A DNA stretch of 47,705 nt from Vicinamibacteria bacterium (GTDB taxonomy: Bacteria; Acidobacteriota; Vicinamibacteria; Vicinamibacterales; UBA8438), in assembly GCA_022820825.1 (NCBI GenBank), contig JAJEEU010000108.1, positions 1-47,705 of the forward strand, read 5' to 3'. Shown here one piece after another: positions 1 through 7,964 of the stretch. Within the stretch, counting starts at the first letter, position 1. The number at the start of each line of letters is the position of its first letter. The translations under genes were made by a program, and so were the position numbers. Under the pieces are notes generated by a model. The model saw nothing but the letters and a program-made list of their open reading frames with translations, did no database searches and was not told the DNA's origin.

Positions 1-2
1 CG

Positions 3-353
3 GCAGCTCCTCCGGAGCCGCGTACTGCAGCGTCCCGAGCAGCGTGCGACAGCTATGCGTTTCGCACGGCGTCGCTGCGCAACCTCGAATTTACCTTCCC
101 ATACGGGCACAATGGCATGTTCCGGACGCTGCGCGCCGTCGTGGGGTTCTATGAATCCACCAGCGCCGGGGAATCCCGGAACCCGAACGTCAGCCTAGAG
201 GAGCTCGATCCGCTGGTTCGCGCGTTGCAGAACGTGGACGAAGAAGACCCGGATCTGATCGAGTTTTTAATCGCTCTGAGCGATGACTCGTTCGACCGTA
301 CGATTCCCGAACGCGTACCGAGCGGCCTGCCCGTCGGCGGAAGCATTCAATAG
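3..353 (+). CDS. C-terminal part of a di-haem cytochrome c peroxidase (MauG/CcpA family)
   Basis: The frame is open from the left edge of the window, so this is only the last ~116 codons of a gene that begins outside. The visible part contains YAFRTASLRNLEF followed by FPYGHNGMFRTL, which matches the conserved distal segment of bacterial di-haem peroxidases (usual form: TPSLRN...PYMHNG.F.TL). It is followed by the acidic stretch LDPLVRALQNVDEEDPDLIEF typical of the helix before the C-terminus. These enzymes are periplasmic, bind two haem c groups, and reduce peroxides or oxidise partner proteins. The haem-binding CXXCH motifs would lie upstream of the window and cannot be checked. The ATG at 117 is an internal methionine, not a start. 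The family call is fairly sure; the substrate is unknown. Confidence 0.75.
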   Translation, partial: AAPPEPRTAASRAACDSYAFRTASLRNLEFTFPYGHNGMFRTLRAVVGFYESTSAGESRNPNVSLEELDPLVRALQNVDEEDPDLIEFLIALSDDSFDRTIPERVPSGLPVGGSIQ

Positions 354-430
354 GCAGAGTACGCGCCATCGTGGTATGCGGCTGGATTTCGGACACCCAG
401 GTTTTGAGGCATCGCGATTGGAGGACTCAC

Positions 431-1117
431 ATGAAACCGATCTCTCTGTTTGTACTCGGCGTAATGGCGGTTGCGATGAGCGCCCCGGCGCAGGCGCAAA
501 TCTATGAGGAGCGCCGGCACGAGGTGGTGACTGACCCCATCGAAAAGCCGTTGCTCGCCGCTCCGAACGCGGCTATGGCCAGGGACGCCACGGTCATCAA
601 GATAATTCGGAATCCGGATGCGGGCGAAGTGGTCACGGCTGCCGACTTTACGTATGAAGTTTTGAGGAGAGGCCCCGGCCGTATGGTCTGCTACGACCTG
701 ACCGGCTTTCCCGGAGAGCGGCCGTGGTCGGTGGAGTGCACCAGCAGCGATGCCAACCTGCCGCGCATCATGCAGAATCGAGCGTTCGCGGAGATGGGGG
801 CCAAGGCCCAGCCATTGCTTGGGGAAGACGACCCCAGGCGCGCCGGTTTGCCTGTCTTGTCGAGCAGCGGCACCGGAGGGATTAGGGATCTGGTTGTGGC
901 CGCCGGGAAAAACGGAACGCGTGAGCTGTCCGAAGTCGGGTCCATCTGGTATAACCTCCGGGGCGACAGCCAGCACACCGCCATCTGGCACACGTTTATC
1001 GGCATGCCGAACATGACGGCGGAGCAAGTCGGACTGCCGAATGTTCGCGACGCGGGCGGCGCCTGGCTGATGTTTGAGGGCACGCCGGAAGCCCACATCA
1101 TGATTGGCGGCCGATAA
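431..1117 (+). CDS. Exported protein of unknown function
   Basis: A 228-residue protein starting with a clear Sec signal peptide (MKPISLFVLGVMAVAMSAPAQAQ, cleavage after AQA). I chose the ATG at 431 because a GGAGG ribosome site lies about 7 bases upstream and the signal peptide begins exactly there; an in-frame upstream start at 371 would add 20 unlikely residues. The mature protein has no motif I recognise. It has one isolated pair of cysteines (MVCYDLTGF and SVECTSS), which could form a disulphide, and a glycine-rich C-terminal half ending MFEGTPEAHIMIGGR. The C-terminal part (SIWYNLRGD, HTAIWHTFIGMPNM) looks globular. The gene follows the peroxidase by 77 bases on the same strand. It is probably a periplasmic or secreted protein; function unknown. 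Confidence 0.75.
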   Translation: MKPISLFVLGVMAVAMSAPAQAQIYEERRHEVVTDPIEKPLLAAPNAAMARDATVIKIIRNPDAGEVVTAADFTYEVLRRGPGRMVCYDLTGFPGERPWSVECTSSDANLPRIMQNRAFAEMGAKAQPLLGEDDPRRAGLPVLSSSGTGGIRDLVVAAGKNGTRELSEVGSIWYNLRGDSQHTAIWHTFIGMPNMTAEQVGLPNVRDAGGAWLMFEGTPEAHIMIGGR

Positions 1118-1156
1118 CCGGCAGAGAGTTTCTCGGCCTCGGGGTTTTCGACCACG

Positions 1157-1189
1157 AATCGGGGGGGGGTGTGACACCTTCCCCCGATT
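1157..1189 (+). terminator. GC-rich hairpin between two exported-protein genes
   Basis: AATCGGGGG (1157-1165) is the perfect complement of CCCCCGATT (1181-1189). Inside it, GGTG-TGA-CACC can form a second short stem. It lies 40 bases after the stop of the gene at 431-1117 and before the gene at 1229. There is no U-run after the stem, so it may be an inefficient terminator, an RNA-stabilising end, or chance. It lies in a run of nine G. Confidence 0.35.
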
Positions 1190-1228
1190 TCCCGCCGGTT
1201 GCGAAGGACTTCGCTTTGCGTGAGCTTC

Positions 1229-1570
1229 ATGAAATATCTACTGACAGGTCTTCTTGCCTCCGCTCTTCTTGCCTCCGCCACGATGTTTGCGACCCAGGGC
1301 AGACAGACGTTCTCAGGCACGATCACCGATGAGGAGTGCCCCATAGCCGATCATTCCGGAATGCGGATGGGGTCGACCGACGCTGCCTGCACCATCGCTT
1401 GCGTCGATGACCACAGCGTCCCGTTCATTTTGTTTGACGGCAAAGAAATCTATCGGTTGAGCGACCAGGACAAATCAAGAGAGTTTGCCGGAAAGAAAGT
1501 AGCAGTCGTCGGCACGCTGGACTCCGAAACCAGGACGATCCAGGTCACTTCAATGGCCGCGGCCAAGTAA
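1229..1570 (+). CDS. Small exported OB-fold-like protein
   Basis: A 113-residue protein with a signal peptide (MKYLLTGLLASALLASATMFA). The start is the ATG at 1229, which opens the signal peptide; an upstream in-frame start at 1199 would add MRRTSLCVSF. The mature part reads TFSGTITDEECP..H, then DAACTIACVDDHSVPFIL, IYRLSDQDKSREFAGKKV and VVGTLDSETRTIQVTSM. This is the pattern of a small family of secreted acidobacterial proteins with a beta-barrel, OB-like fold: a G.I.D..C motif, a CT..CV motif, a 'dgk.Y.L.dq' strand and 'faGkkV.V.GtLd..t.tI.V'. I recognise the pattern (DUF5818-like) but know no function. The three conserved cysteines suggest disulphides or metal binding. It stands as a short single gene before the nth remnant. 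Confidence 0.7.
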   Translation: MKYLLTGLLASALLASATMFATQGRQTFSGTITDEECPIADHSGMRMGSTDAACTIACVDDHSVPFILFDGKEIYRLSDQDKSREFAGKKVAVVGTLDSETRTIQVTSMAAAK

Positions 1571-1628
1571 CCCATCGATCCTCCCGGCATCCACACGGTT
1601 TTCGAATATTTCCTCGCCGAAGAGCCCC

Positions 1629-1900
1629 GTGAAGGACGATACGCGAGCCGCGATCTTTACCCGCTTGCGGGCGGAGAACCCCGAGCCGACCACGGAGCTA
1701 GACTTTGGCACTCCCTTCGAGCTGCTGATTGCCGTGGTGCTCTCCGCCCAGGCGACGGACGTGAGTGTGAACGAGGCGACTGCCAGGCTCTTCCCCGCGG
1801 CCCGCACGGCCGCTACGTGTGCACGGCGCGCAAACCCCGCTGCGGCGCGTGCGTGATCGCGGATCTGTGCGAGTTCGAGGAGAAGACGGAATACGGGTGA
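1629..1900 (+). pseudogene. nth: Endonuclease III (nth) remnant with large internal deletion
   Basis: Two ends of endonuclease III lie next to each other in different frames. From 1629 (GTG) the frame gives IFTRLRAENPEPTTELDF followed by PFELLIAVVLSAQATDVSVN, which is the first ~55 residues of Nth. From about 1805, one frame over, HGRYVCTARKPRCGACVI followed by ADLCEFEEKTEYG ends at the TGA 1898-1900. That is the C-terminal iron-sulphur loop with all four cysteines (C-x6-C-x2-C-x5-C). Roughly 130 residues between them are missing, including the helix-hairpin-helix and the catalytic Lys and Asp, and the junction is out of frame. The product cannot be an active glycosylase. The junction lies near 1795-1805. 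Both ends are still well conserved, so the deletion looks recent, or it is an assembly error. Confidence 0.85.
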
Positions 1901-1907
1901 GGGGCTG

Positions 1908-2561
1908 TTATGCCCGCCGCCGCTCCGCTGTAGACGATTGAGCCTGCGTCTCTGACCGCCGCCACTGGGGCTCCGCTTCATCAAGCAATGCCCCGACGAT
2001 ATCACTCTCGATTTCCAGCGCCAGCGTCTCGGATGCACCACTTGTGCGCAATATGTGTCGAAAGCCCGGATGGAACACGGAGCGGACGGCCAACGTCAGC
2101 TTCGCGTCGCGGCCGGCGGGGCCCAGAGCCCGGGAGACCATTTCATCGATCTGAGCCTTCCTTGCCTCCACCCTACGGGCCACGGCTGGAGTGCTCTCGC
2201 GTTCCGCAAAGAAGATGTGCAACCACCGGTCCCCGGCTCGATAATACTCGTGGAGAAGTCGCAACAGGCCGAGGACCTTCGCTTTCGGATCAGCCAGGTC
2301 GGCCAGATCCTCCCACTGCGGAAACGGAAGGGATGCTCCAATGTGCGACAGCGTCGCCTCCACGAGCTCCTCCCGGCGCGGGAAATGATTGGCGACCGTG
2401 CCTGGCGAAACGTCAGCCGTCCGAGCCACTTCCTGCATCGACGTCTGTCCGATGCCCTTGCTCGCGAAACACTCGGCCGCCGCGTCCAGGATGCCCTGAC
2501 GCGTCTCGCGGACGGACGCAGCACGTTTGACAAGGGTGTACTTACGCCTTTGACGTCTCAT
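1908..2561 (-). CDS. TetR/AcrR-family transcriptional regulator
   Basis: A 217-residue protein with the TetR N-terminal DNA-binding domain at about residues 18-65. It has the helix ILDAAAECFASKGIGQTSMQ, then the helix-turn-helix EVARTADVSPGTVANHFPRR and the start of the core helix EELVEATLSHIG. The C-terminal ligand/dimer domain is divergent and gives no clue to the ligand. It has a basic start (MRRQRRKYTLVKRAA) and ends in a polar, probably disordered tail. Proteins of this family are dimeric repressors released by a small molecule. The gene lies just upstream, on the same strand, of the nth remnant (convergent to it); the PQQ dehydrogenase gene ends 109 bases before its start. Its target is not evident; autoregulation is likely for the family. 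Confidence 0.88.
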   Translation of the reverse strand: MRRQRRKYTLVKRAASVRETRQGILDAAAECFASKGIGQTSMQEVARTADVSPGTVANHFPRREELVEATLSHIGASLPFPQWEDLADLADPKAKVLGLLRLLHEYYRAGDRWLHIFFAERESTPAVARRVEARKAQIDEMVSRALGPAGRDAKLTLAVRSVFHPGFRHILRTSGASETLALEIESDIVGALLDEAEPQWRRSETQAQSSTAERRRA

Positions 2562-2670
2562 GTAGTACAGCGACCTTTCTTTTCGCTTTCGACAATGATA
2601 CAGGAGTCAACCCTCTACTTCGAATACGCTTGCCACGAGGGAAATTACGGCATGCCGAACCTGTGGAGGC

Positions 2671-4425
2671 CTACTCCGGCAGCGCCAGCGTGACCACGGT
2701 GTTGGTGGCCACCACCGTTACATATTGCTTGCCGTCGAGCTCGTAGGTCATCGGACTGGACCGGATCGGGCGCGGCGCGTCGAAGCGGTACAGCTCGGCG
2801 CCGGTCTCGGCGTCGAGCGCGTACAAGCCGCCATCCTCGACCCCCTGGAACACCAGGTTCCCCGCGGTCACCATGTTGCCGCTCGCGCCGATTGCTGACT
2901 GCGCCGGCAGCAGCGCCTGCCAGGTCTGCTCACCCGAGACCGGGTCATACGCCGAGAGCGTCACCTCCGGCGGGTATGCCTCGGTGATGCGATCGAGACT
3001 GGCGAGGTTCTCGGTGTGGCCCCTGGCGTCCGGACCGGGTTCGAGGGTGTCGCCGACCGGCTTGACGACGATCGAGATGGCGCCGTTCTTCCCGGTCACG
3101 TAGACGAGCCCGGTGCGCGGGCTGAACGAGGGCGCGCCCCAGCTCGAGCCCCCGTGCGCGACGATGATCGCCTTGCTCATCCAGTACGGCGCATAGAACT
3201 GGCTGGAGCGGCCGGCGAGCTCCGGATCGTCAAGCTCGATGAACGTTGCACAGAGGGGTGTCATCGGCACCCCGGCGGCGTTGTGCGGGATTGGCTGCGT
3301 CGGCCACACCCGCTCTCCCGGCACGTCCGTCTCGGTGGGAACCAGCGTCTCGACCATCGGGTGGAGCGGCTCGCCCGTCTCGCGATCCCACATGTAGAAG
3401 AGGCAATTTTTCCCCGCCGCCGCGACGCCCTTGATCGTCTCGCCGTCGTCGCCGGTGACGTCGAACAGCACCGGGCCGGTCACGTGATCCCAGTCCCAGA
3501 GGTCGTGGTGCACGGCCTGGAAATACCAGCGCAAGGCGCCCGTCTCCAGGTCGAGCGCGATGGTGCTGTTGGTGAACAGGTTGATCCCCACCCGCGTCGA
3601 CCCGTCGTAGTCGGGCGAGGGGTTGCCGGCGTTCACGTAGACCATGCCCAGCTCGGGGTCGACCGCCGGCTGGGTCCAGATGCCGCCGCCGGCGCGCGCT
3701 CCATCGCCCCACGTGTCACGCGCGATCTCCCAGCCCTGGTCCTGGGGGCGTTGCGGGATGGTGTTGAACACCCACTTGATGGCGCCGGTCTCGGCATCGG
3801 TCGCGACCACCAGTCCACCCGGAATGTGGCCCTCGGACAGCGCCGCGGCGACGTACAGGGTGCCGGCGTGATACGCGGGCGGCGTGGTGATCCGGTAGCC
3901 GATCTGTATCGGGTCCAGGGTCGGCGGGTAGGTGTCGGGATACTTCTGTTGCAGCGCGGCGCCAAGCACCTGGAGGACGCCCTGATCGCCGAACGACTCG
4001 ACCGGCTCTCCCGTGCCCGCGTCCGTCGCGTAGAGATCCGCGCCCCGGTACGTGTAGACGTTGCCGCCGGCGAACGTCGACCCCCGCACGGGGCCGGCCG
4101 CGGCGGGCCCGCGATCCAGGGGCGTTGTCCACAGCTCCTCGCCGGTGGCGGCGTCGAGCGCGAACAGCGTCGAGTGCGAGTGCAGGTACATGACGCCGTC
4201 CACCACCAGCGGCGTCGCCTGGGTGATGTTGTCCGTCGGCCCCACCTCGTAGGACCAGCGTTCCACGAGACGGCTCACGTTCGTGGTGTCGATCTCGTCG
4301 AGGGGCGCGAACCGGTTGTTGTCGAGGTTCAGGTTCTGACTCGACCAGTCGGTCGACTGCGCCAGTGCGGTCCCTGCACCGCTGCCGGCAAGCACGATAG
4401 CGACGACCACAACTATTCTCCGCAT
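2671..4425 (-). CDS. Exported PQQ-dependent dehydrogenase (quinoprotein beta-propeller)
   Basis: A 584-residue periplasmic protein with a signal peptide (MRRIVVVVAIVLAGSGAGTALAQ). The start is the ATG at 4425, preceded by AGAGGAGA; the longer open frame upstream has no signal peptide. The chain shows repeated propeller 'W-motif' blades: VMYLHSHSTLFALDAATGEE, LVVATDAETGAIKWVF, STIALDLETGALRWYFQ, GGLYALDAETGAELYRF. It also has the DLWDWDHVTGPVLFDV segment typical of quinoprotein glucose/alcohol dehydrogenases and the late GGSSWGAPSFSPRTGLVYV block. There is no cytochrome c domain (no CXXCH), so electrons must go to a separate carrier. The substrate (alcohol, sugar or other) cannot be read from sequence. 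I do not see the adjacent-cysteine pair of methanol dehydrogenase. A VOC-family gene lies upstream on the same strand, 116 bases away. Confidence 0.88.
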   Translation of the reverse strand: MRRIVVVVAIVLAGSGAGTALAQSTDWSSQNLNLDNNRFAPLDEIDTTNVSRLVERWSYEVGPTDNITQATPLVVDGVMYLHSHSTLFALDAATGEELWTTPLDRGPAAAGPVRGSTFAGGNVYTYRGADLYATDAGTGEPVESFGDQGVLQVLGAALQQKYPDTYPPTLDPIQIGYRITTPPAYHAGTLYVAAALSEGHIPGGLVVATDAETGAIKWVFNTIPQRPQDQGWEIARDTWGDGARAGGGIWTQPAVDPELGMVYVNAGNPSPDYDGSTRVGINLFTNSTIALDLETGALRWYFQAVHHDLWDWDHVTGPVLFDVTGDDGETIKGVAAAGKNCLFYMWDRETGEPLHPMVETLVPTETDVPGERVWPTQPIPHNAAGVPMTPLCATFIELDDPELAGRSSQFYAPYWMSKAIIVAHGGSSWGAPSFSPRTGLVYVTGKNGAISIVVKPVGDTLEPGPDARGHTENLASLDRITEAYPPEVTLSAYDPVSGEQTWQALLPAQSAIGASGNMVTAGNLVFQGVEDGGLYALDAETGAELYRFDAPRPIRSSPMTYELDGKQYVTVVATNTVVTLALPE

Positions 4426-4541
4426 GGCTTCTCCTCTCGTGGCTCGAAGGGGTTTCATCATGCCGAAGTTCACGTGCCGGATCGAGCCATGATAGCCAAC
4501 GGTGGTTCTGGGATGCAGCGCAAGGGGATGGGAGGCGTGCG

Positions 4542-5060
4542 TCACTGGCCGAGGTTGGGCCCCATTACCTCGATCGTGACGCCAAGCTCGGGCGTCATGT
4601 CCATGTAACCGAAATCGACCTCCGCATTGCCCAACACCAACCGGCCGCCCCTGTCTTCGAGAAACGCGATGGCCGCGCCGACGTCGGCGACCCTGAACCC
4701 GAGGTGATGCACCCCTTCGCCGTGCTCGTCCAGATACCGCTGCCACGGGCTGGGTCCGCCGACCGGTTCGAGCAGCTCGATCCTGTAGTTGTTCTTCACG
4801 AGGTTCGTGAGCTTGACCTGCGCGGCGCCGCCGCCGGGAACGGGAACGCCGGGCGCAACCGTCGGTGGCGGGACCTCGACGCCGAATGCGTCCCCGAAGG
4901 CCCTGGCCGACGTCTCGACATCACGGACCACGACGCCCACGTGCGTGAGCGCGCCGTCAATGGGATGCGTGTCCTGGCCTCGCGCGACCTGGGTCGCAAG
5001 TGCGGACCCGAGAGCGAAACCGACAATTCCGATCAGCAGGCGTTCGCTGCGCCTCGTCAT
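4542..5060 (-). CDS. Exported VOC-family (glyoxalase/epimerase-like) protein
   Basis: A 172-residue protein made of an N-terminal signal sequence (MTRRSERLLIGIVGFALGSALATQVARG) and one vicinal-oxygen-chelate domain with two beta-alpha-beta-beta-beta modules. The expected metal ligands are all present: H40 in LTHVGVVV, E95 in YRIELLEPV, H118 or H119 in GVHHLGFRV, and E164 in VTIEVMG. The pattern is closest to methylmalonyl-CoA epimerase and related single-chain VOC proteins. Those enzymes are usually cytoplasmic, and an exported form implies a different substrate because CoA esters are absent from the periplasm. It shares strand with, and lies just upstream of, the exported PQQ dehydrogenase, so the two may act in one periplasmic oxidation pathway. 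It is divergent from def (76 bases). Confidence 0.82.
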   Translation of the reverse strand: MTRRSERLLIGIVGFALGSALATQVARGQDTHPIDGALTHVGVVVRDVETSARAFGDAFGVEVPPPTVAPGVPVPGGGAAQVKLTNLVKNNYRIELLEPVGGPSPWQRYLDEHGEGVHHLGFRVADVGAAIAFLEDRGGRLVLGNAEVDFGYMDMTPELGVTIEVMGPNLGQ

Positions 5061-5136
5061 GTGCTGCTCCTCTCATCCTGCAGGTGCCCGGTGCAGTCAT
5101 CATTCTCCACCAGTACGCCTGCCCTATACTTGCGGT

Positions 5137-5676
5137 ATGGCCATCCTGAAGGTCGCGCGCATGGGGCATCCGGTGCTGCGGGCGCCCGCGCGGGAGCTGG
5201 ATCCGTCCGAGATCGGCACGCCTGCGGTCCAGCGCCTCATCGACGACATGTTCGACACGATGCAGGAGTACGAGGGGATCGGCCTGGCCGCGCCGCAGGT
5301 GCACGAGGGGCTGCGGCTGTTCGTGGCGGGCGTCGACGATCCGGACTCCACCGTGCCGCCGATGGTGATGATCAACCCGGTGGTGGAGCCGCTCGGCTCC
5401 GCCGTCGCGGAAGACTGGGAAGGCTGCCTGAGCATTCCCGACGTGCGGGGCAAGGTGCCGCGGGCCGTCGAGATCCGGGTGACCGCGTTCGATCGCACCG
5501 GCCGGCGCGTGGCGTTCACGGCGTCCGGCTTTCCGGCGCGCGTCATCCAGCACGAGACCGACCACCTCGACGGCGTGCTGTTCCTCGACCGCATGCGGTC
5601 GTTCGACAGCCTGACCTACCTGAACGAGTACAAGCGCTATTGGGAAGAGCACGAGACCGCGGAGTCCCGCACCTGA
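5137..5676 (+). CDS. def: Peptide deformylase
   Basis: A 179-residue cytoplasmic metalloenzyme that removes the N-formyl group from nascent proteins. All three signature motifs are present: GIGLAAPQV (residues 47-55), EGCLS (95-99, with the cysteine metal ligand) and QHETDH (138-143, two histidine ligands and the catalytic glutamate). The length is normal for a bacterial deformylase. The ATG at 5137 is the start because the family's N-terminal pattern (MAILKVARMGHPVLR) begins there. A strong TATACTTGCG-type AT-rich stretch lies just upstream in the 76-base divergent region shared with the VOC gene. An M20 peptidase gene follows after 19 bases, so the two are probably co-transcribed; fmt is not next to it as it often is. 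Confidence 0.95.
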   Translation: MAILKVARMGHPVLRAPARELDPSEIGTPAVQRLIDDMFDTMQEYEGIGLAAPQVHEGLRLFVAGVDDPDSTVPPMVMINPVVEPLGSAVAEDWEGCLSIPDVRGKVPRAVEIRVTAFDRTGRRVAFTASGFPARVIQHETDHLDGVLFLDRMRSFDSLTYLNEYKRYWEEHETAESRT

Positions 5677-5695
5677 AAGACCCGAGCCACCAACG

Positions 5696-7063
5696 ATGAA
5701 CGACGTAATCGACCTGATCAACATCAACCGCGACCGCTACGTCGACGAGTTGAAATCCTACCTGGCGATTCCGAGCATCAGCGCGTTGCCGGAGCATGCG
5801 GAGGACGTGCGGGCCTGCGCCGAGTGGACGGCGGCGGAGATGCAGCGCGTCGGCCTGGAGAACGTGCGCGTCATCGACACGCCGGGCAACCCGGTCGTGT
5901 ACGCCGACTGGCTGCACGCGGACGGCGCGCCGACCATCCTGTTCTACGGCCACTACGACGTGCAGCCGGTCGACCCCCTGGAGCTGTGGGAGTCGCCGCC
6001 GTTCGAGGCGACCGTGCGCGAGGGGGAGATCTACGCCCGCGGCGCGGCCGACGACAAGGGCCAGGTGTTCATGCACCTGAAGGCGGTGGAGGCGGTGCTG
6101 CGCGGCAACGGCCGGCTGCCGGTGAACATCCGCTTCATCCTCGAGGGCGAAGAGGAGATCGGCAGCGTCAACCTCGAGAACTTCGTGCGCGAGCACAAGG
6201 ACGAGCTGGCGGCCGACGTGGTCGTGATCTCCGACTCGCCGATGTTCGATCGCGGGGTGCCTTCCATCTGCTACGGCCTGCGCGGCCTGACCTACCTGCA
6301 GATCGACCTGCGGGGCACGGCCAGCGACCTGCACTCGGGCTCGTTCGGCGGCGCGGTCGCCAACCCGGCGTTCGTGCTGGCGCAGGTGCTCGCGCAGATG
6401 AAGGACCGCGGCGGGCGCGTGAAGATCCCCGGCTTCTACGACGACGTGCGGCCGCTGCTCGACGCGGAGCGGGCCGAGTTCGCCAGGCTGCCGTTCAACG
6501 AGCGGCGCTACCGCAACGAATTGGGCGCCCCGAAGCTGTTCGGCGAGCGCGGCTACACCACGCTGGAGCGGTTGTGGGGGCGGCCGACGTTCGAGGTGAA
6601 CGGCATGCTGTCGGGCTTCACGGGCGACGGCGCGAAGACGGTGATTCCGGCGGTGGCCATGGCCAAGGTCAGCATGCGGCTGGTGCCGGATCAGGATCCC
6701 GACAGGATTGCCGACCTGTGCGAGGCCCATCTGCGGAAGGTGACGCCGCCGACCGTCGAGTTGAACATCAAGCGCATGCACGGCGGCCGGCCGTGGATGA
6801 CCGACTTCGACAACCCGTTCGTGCAGGCGGCAGGCCGCGCCATCGAGCTGGGGTTCGGGCGGCGCCCGGTGTTCAACCGCGAGGGCGGGTCCATTCCGGT
6901 CGTGGCGACGTTCCAGGAGGTGCTGGGGCTGCCGTCGGTCCTGTTCGGGGTCGGTTTGCCGGACGAGAACGCCCACGCACCGAACGAGAAGCTCGACCTG
7001 GGCAACTTCCACAACGGCATCATCGCCTCGGCCGCGCTCTACAACGAGATCGGTACGCTGTAA
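5696..7063 (+). CDS. M20-family metallopeptidase (dipeptidase, ArgE/DapE/CNDP type)
   Basis: A 455-residue cytoplasmic di-zinc peptidase with no signal peptide. The metal-binding and catalytic residues are clear: H86 and D88 in LFYGHYDVQPVD, the bridging aspartate D119 in ARGAADDKG, the catalytic E-E region EGEEEIGS (about 150-156), a later aspartate in VISDSPMFD, and a C-terminal histidine in PDENAHAPNE. The insertion domain for dimerisation (about 195-320) is present, including RGTASDLHSGSFGG. This arrangement matches the carnosinase/CNDP-like 'dipeptidase' subgroup, which cleaves dipeptides, more than ArgE or DapE. It follows def by 19 bases. Its stop codon directly abuts that of the converging SirB1-like gene at 7064. 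Confidence 0.9.
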   Translation: MNDVIDLININRDRYVDELKSYLAIPSISALPEHAEDVRACAEWTAAEMQRVGLENVRVIDTPGNPVVYADWLHADGAPTILFYGHYDVQPVDPLELWESPPFEATVREGEIYARGAADDKGQVFMHLKAVEAVLRGNGRLPVNIRFILEGEEEIGSVNLENFVREHKDELAADVVVISDSPMFDRGVPSICYGLRGLTYLQIDLRGTASDLHSGSFGGAVANPAFVLAQVLAQMKDRGGRVKIPGFYDDVRPLLDAERAEFARLPFNERRYRNELGAPKLFGERGYTTLERLWGRPTFEVNGMLSGFTGDGAKTVIPAVAMAKVSMRLVPDQDPDRIADLCEAHLRKVTPPTVELNIKRMHGGRPWMTDFDNPFVQAAGRAIELGFGRRPVFNREGGSIPVVATFQEVLGLPSVLFGVGLPDENAHAPNEKLDLGNFHNGIIASAALYNEIGTL

Positions 7064-7951
7064 TCAATTCAAGCCGGCCACGCGCCGCCGCAGCGCCTTT
7101 ACGTGCTCCCAGATCTCGGCCTGCTCGGTGTTTTCCTTCGGCCGTTCGCCGTCGCCGCGCGCGGTGAACCGCAGGTACGCCTCCAGGTCGCGCAGCGCCG
7201 CCGGGAAGTCGTTCAGGTTGTAGGCCAGCAATCCGCGGTCGCGGAGCTCGGTCAGCGCCGACGGGTCCAGCGCGAGCAGCAGCTCGGTCATCGCCAGTCC
7301 CTGGGGGAACGACCGCATCTTGACGTAGATCCGCTTCAGGTTGACGAGCATGCGGATGAGTATCTGGAGCTTGGTCGCCCTGGCCAGCAGCGCCGGCTCG
7401 AATTCCGCGTCGGCGCCCGCGTGGTCGCTCAGCAGCCGGCGGCAGTCCGTTTCGGACAGGATGGCGCCGCGGTGGAACGGATCCAGGATGAGCGCGTCGC
7501 CGCCGGCAGCGGGCGCCCCGGTTGGCAGGCGCAGCAGGAAGCGGCCCGGGAAGTTGACGCCTTCGACGCGCAGCCCGGCGCGCCGGGCGACCTCCATGTA
7601 CACGAGCGCGAGCGTCACCGGGATGCCGCTGCGGCGGTCGAGCACCGCGTTCAGGAAGCTGTTGCGCGGGTCGTCGTAGTGCTTGCGGTTCCCGGCGAAG
7701 CCCTCTTCCTCGAACAGGTAGTCGTTCAGGGCCGCGACCTGCAGGCGCGGATCGCCGTCCGGCGCCCGGCCGAGGCGTACCGCCGCGGCGCGTCCCATGC
7801 TGTCGAGCCGGTCGAGATAATGGGAGGCGTCCAGGTGCGGGTATTCGAGCCGGGCGATCAGCAGCGCCGCCGTGGCGAGGTCGGGCTCCGGACTGCGGGC
7901 GACGTGCACGAACTTGTCGATGAAGTCGGACGGCAGCATGCCTGTGGCCAT
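7064..7951 (-). CDS. SirB1-family transglutaminase-like/TPR protein
   Basis: A 295-residue protein. The N-terminal two thirds match the SirB1/YchA family, a transglutaminase-like fold: LARLEYPHLD-type start, then YLFEEEGFAGNRKHYDDP and NSFLNAVLDRRSGIPVTLAL, VYMEVARRAGLRVEGVNFPG and ILDPFHRG. The C-terminal part (FPQGLAMTELLLALDPSALT, RDRGLLAYNLNDFPAALRDL) is a short TPR unit, as is usual in the family. The classical transglutaminase cysteine is absent, as in most SirB1 relatives, so activity is doubtful. The start at 7951 has a GGGGA site upstream and begins MATGMLPSDF; the next ATG (MLPSDF) is possible. The gene follows the HAD gene on the same strand by 13 bases and likely forms an operon with it. 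Biological role unknown. Confidence 0.82.
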   Translation of the reverse strand: MATGMLPSDFIDKFVHVARSPEPDLATAALLIARLEYPHLDASHYLDRLDSMGRAAAVRLGRAPDGDPRLQVAALNDYLFEEEGFAGNRKHYDDPRNSFLNAVLDRRSGIPVTLALVYMEVARRAGLRVEGVNFPGRFLLRLPTGAPAAGGDALILDPFHRGAILSETDCRRLLSDHAGADAEFEPALLARATKLQILIRMLVNLKRIYVKMRSFPQGLAMTELLLALDPSALTELRDRGLLAYNLNDFPAALRDLEAYLRFTARGDGERPKENTEQAEIWEHVKALRRRVAGLN

Positions 7952-7964
7952 GTGGTCCCCGCCT

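Noticed and set aside
3016..4608. Long open frame on the plus strand opposite the PQQ dehydrogenase
   Set aside because: Arg-rich, low-complexity translation with no motif; the minus-strand gene has a signal peptide and clear propeller repeats. Typical GC-rich antisense shadow.
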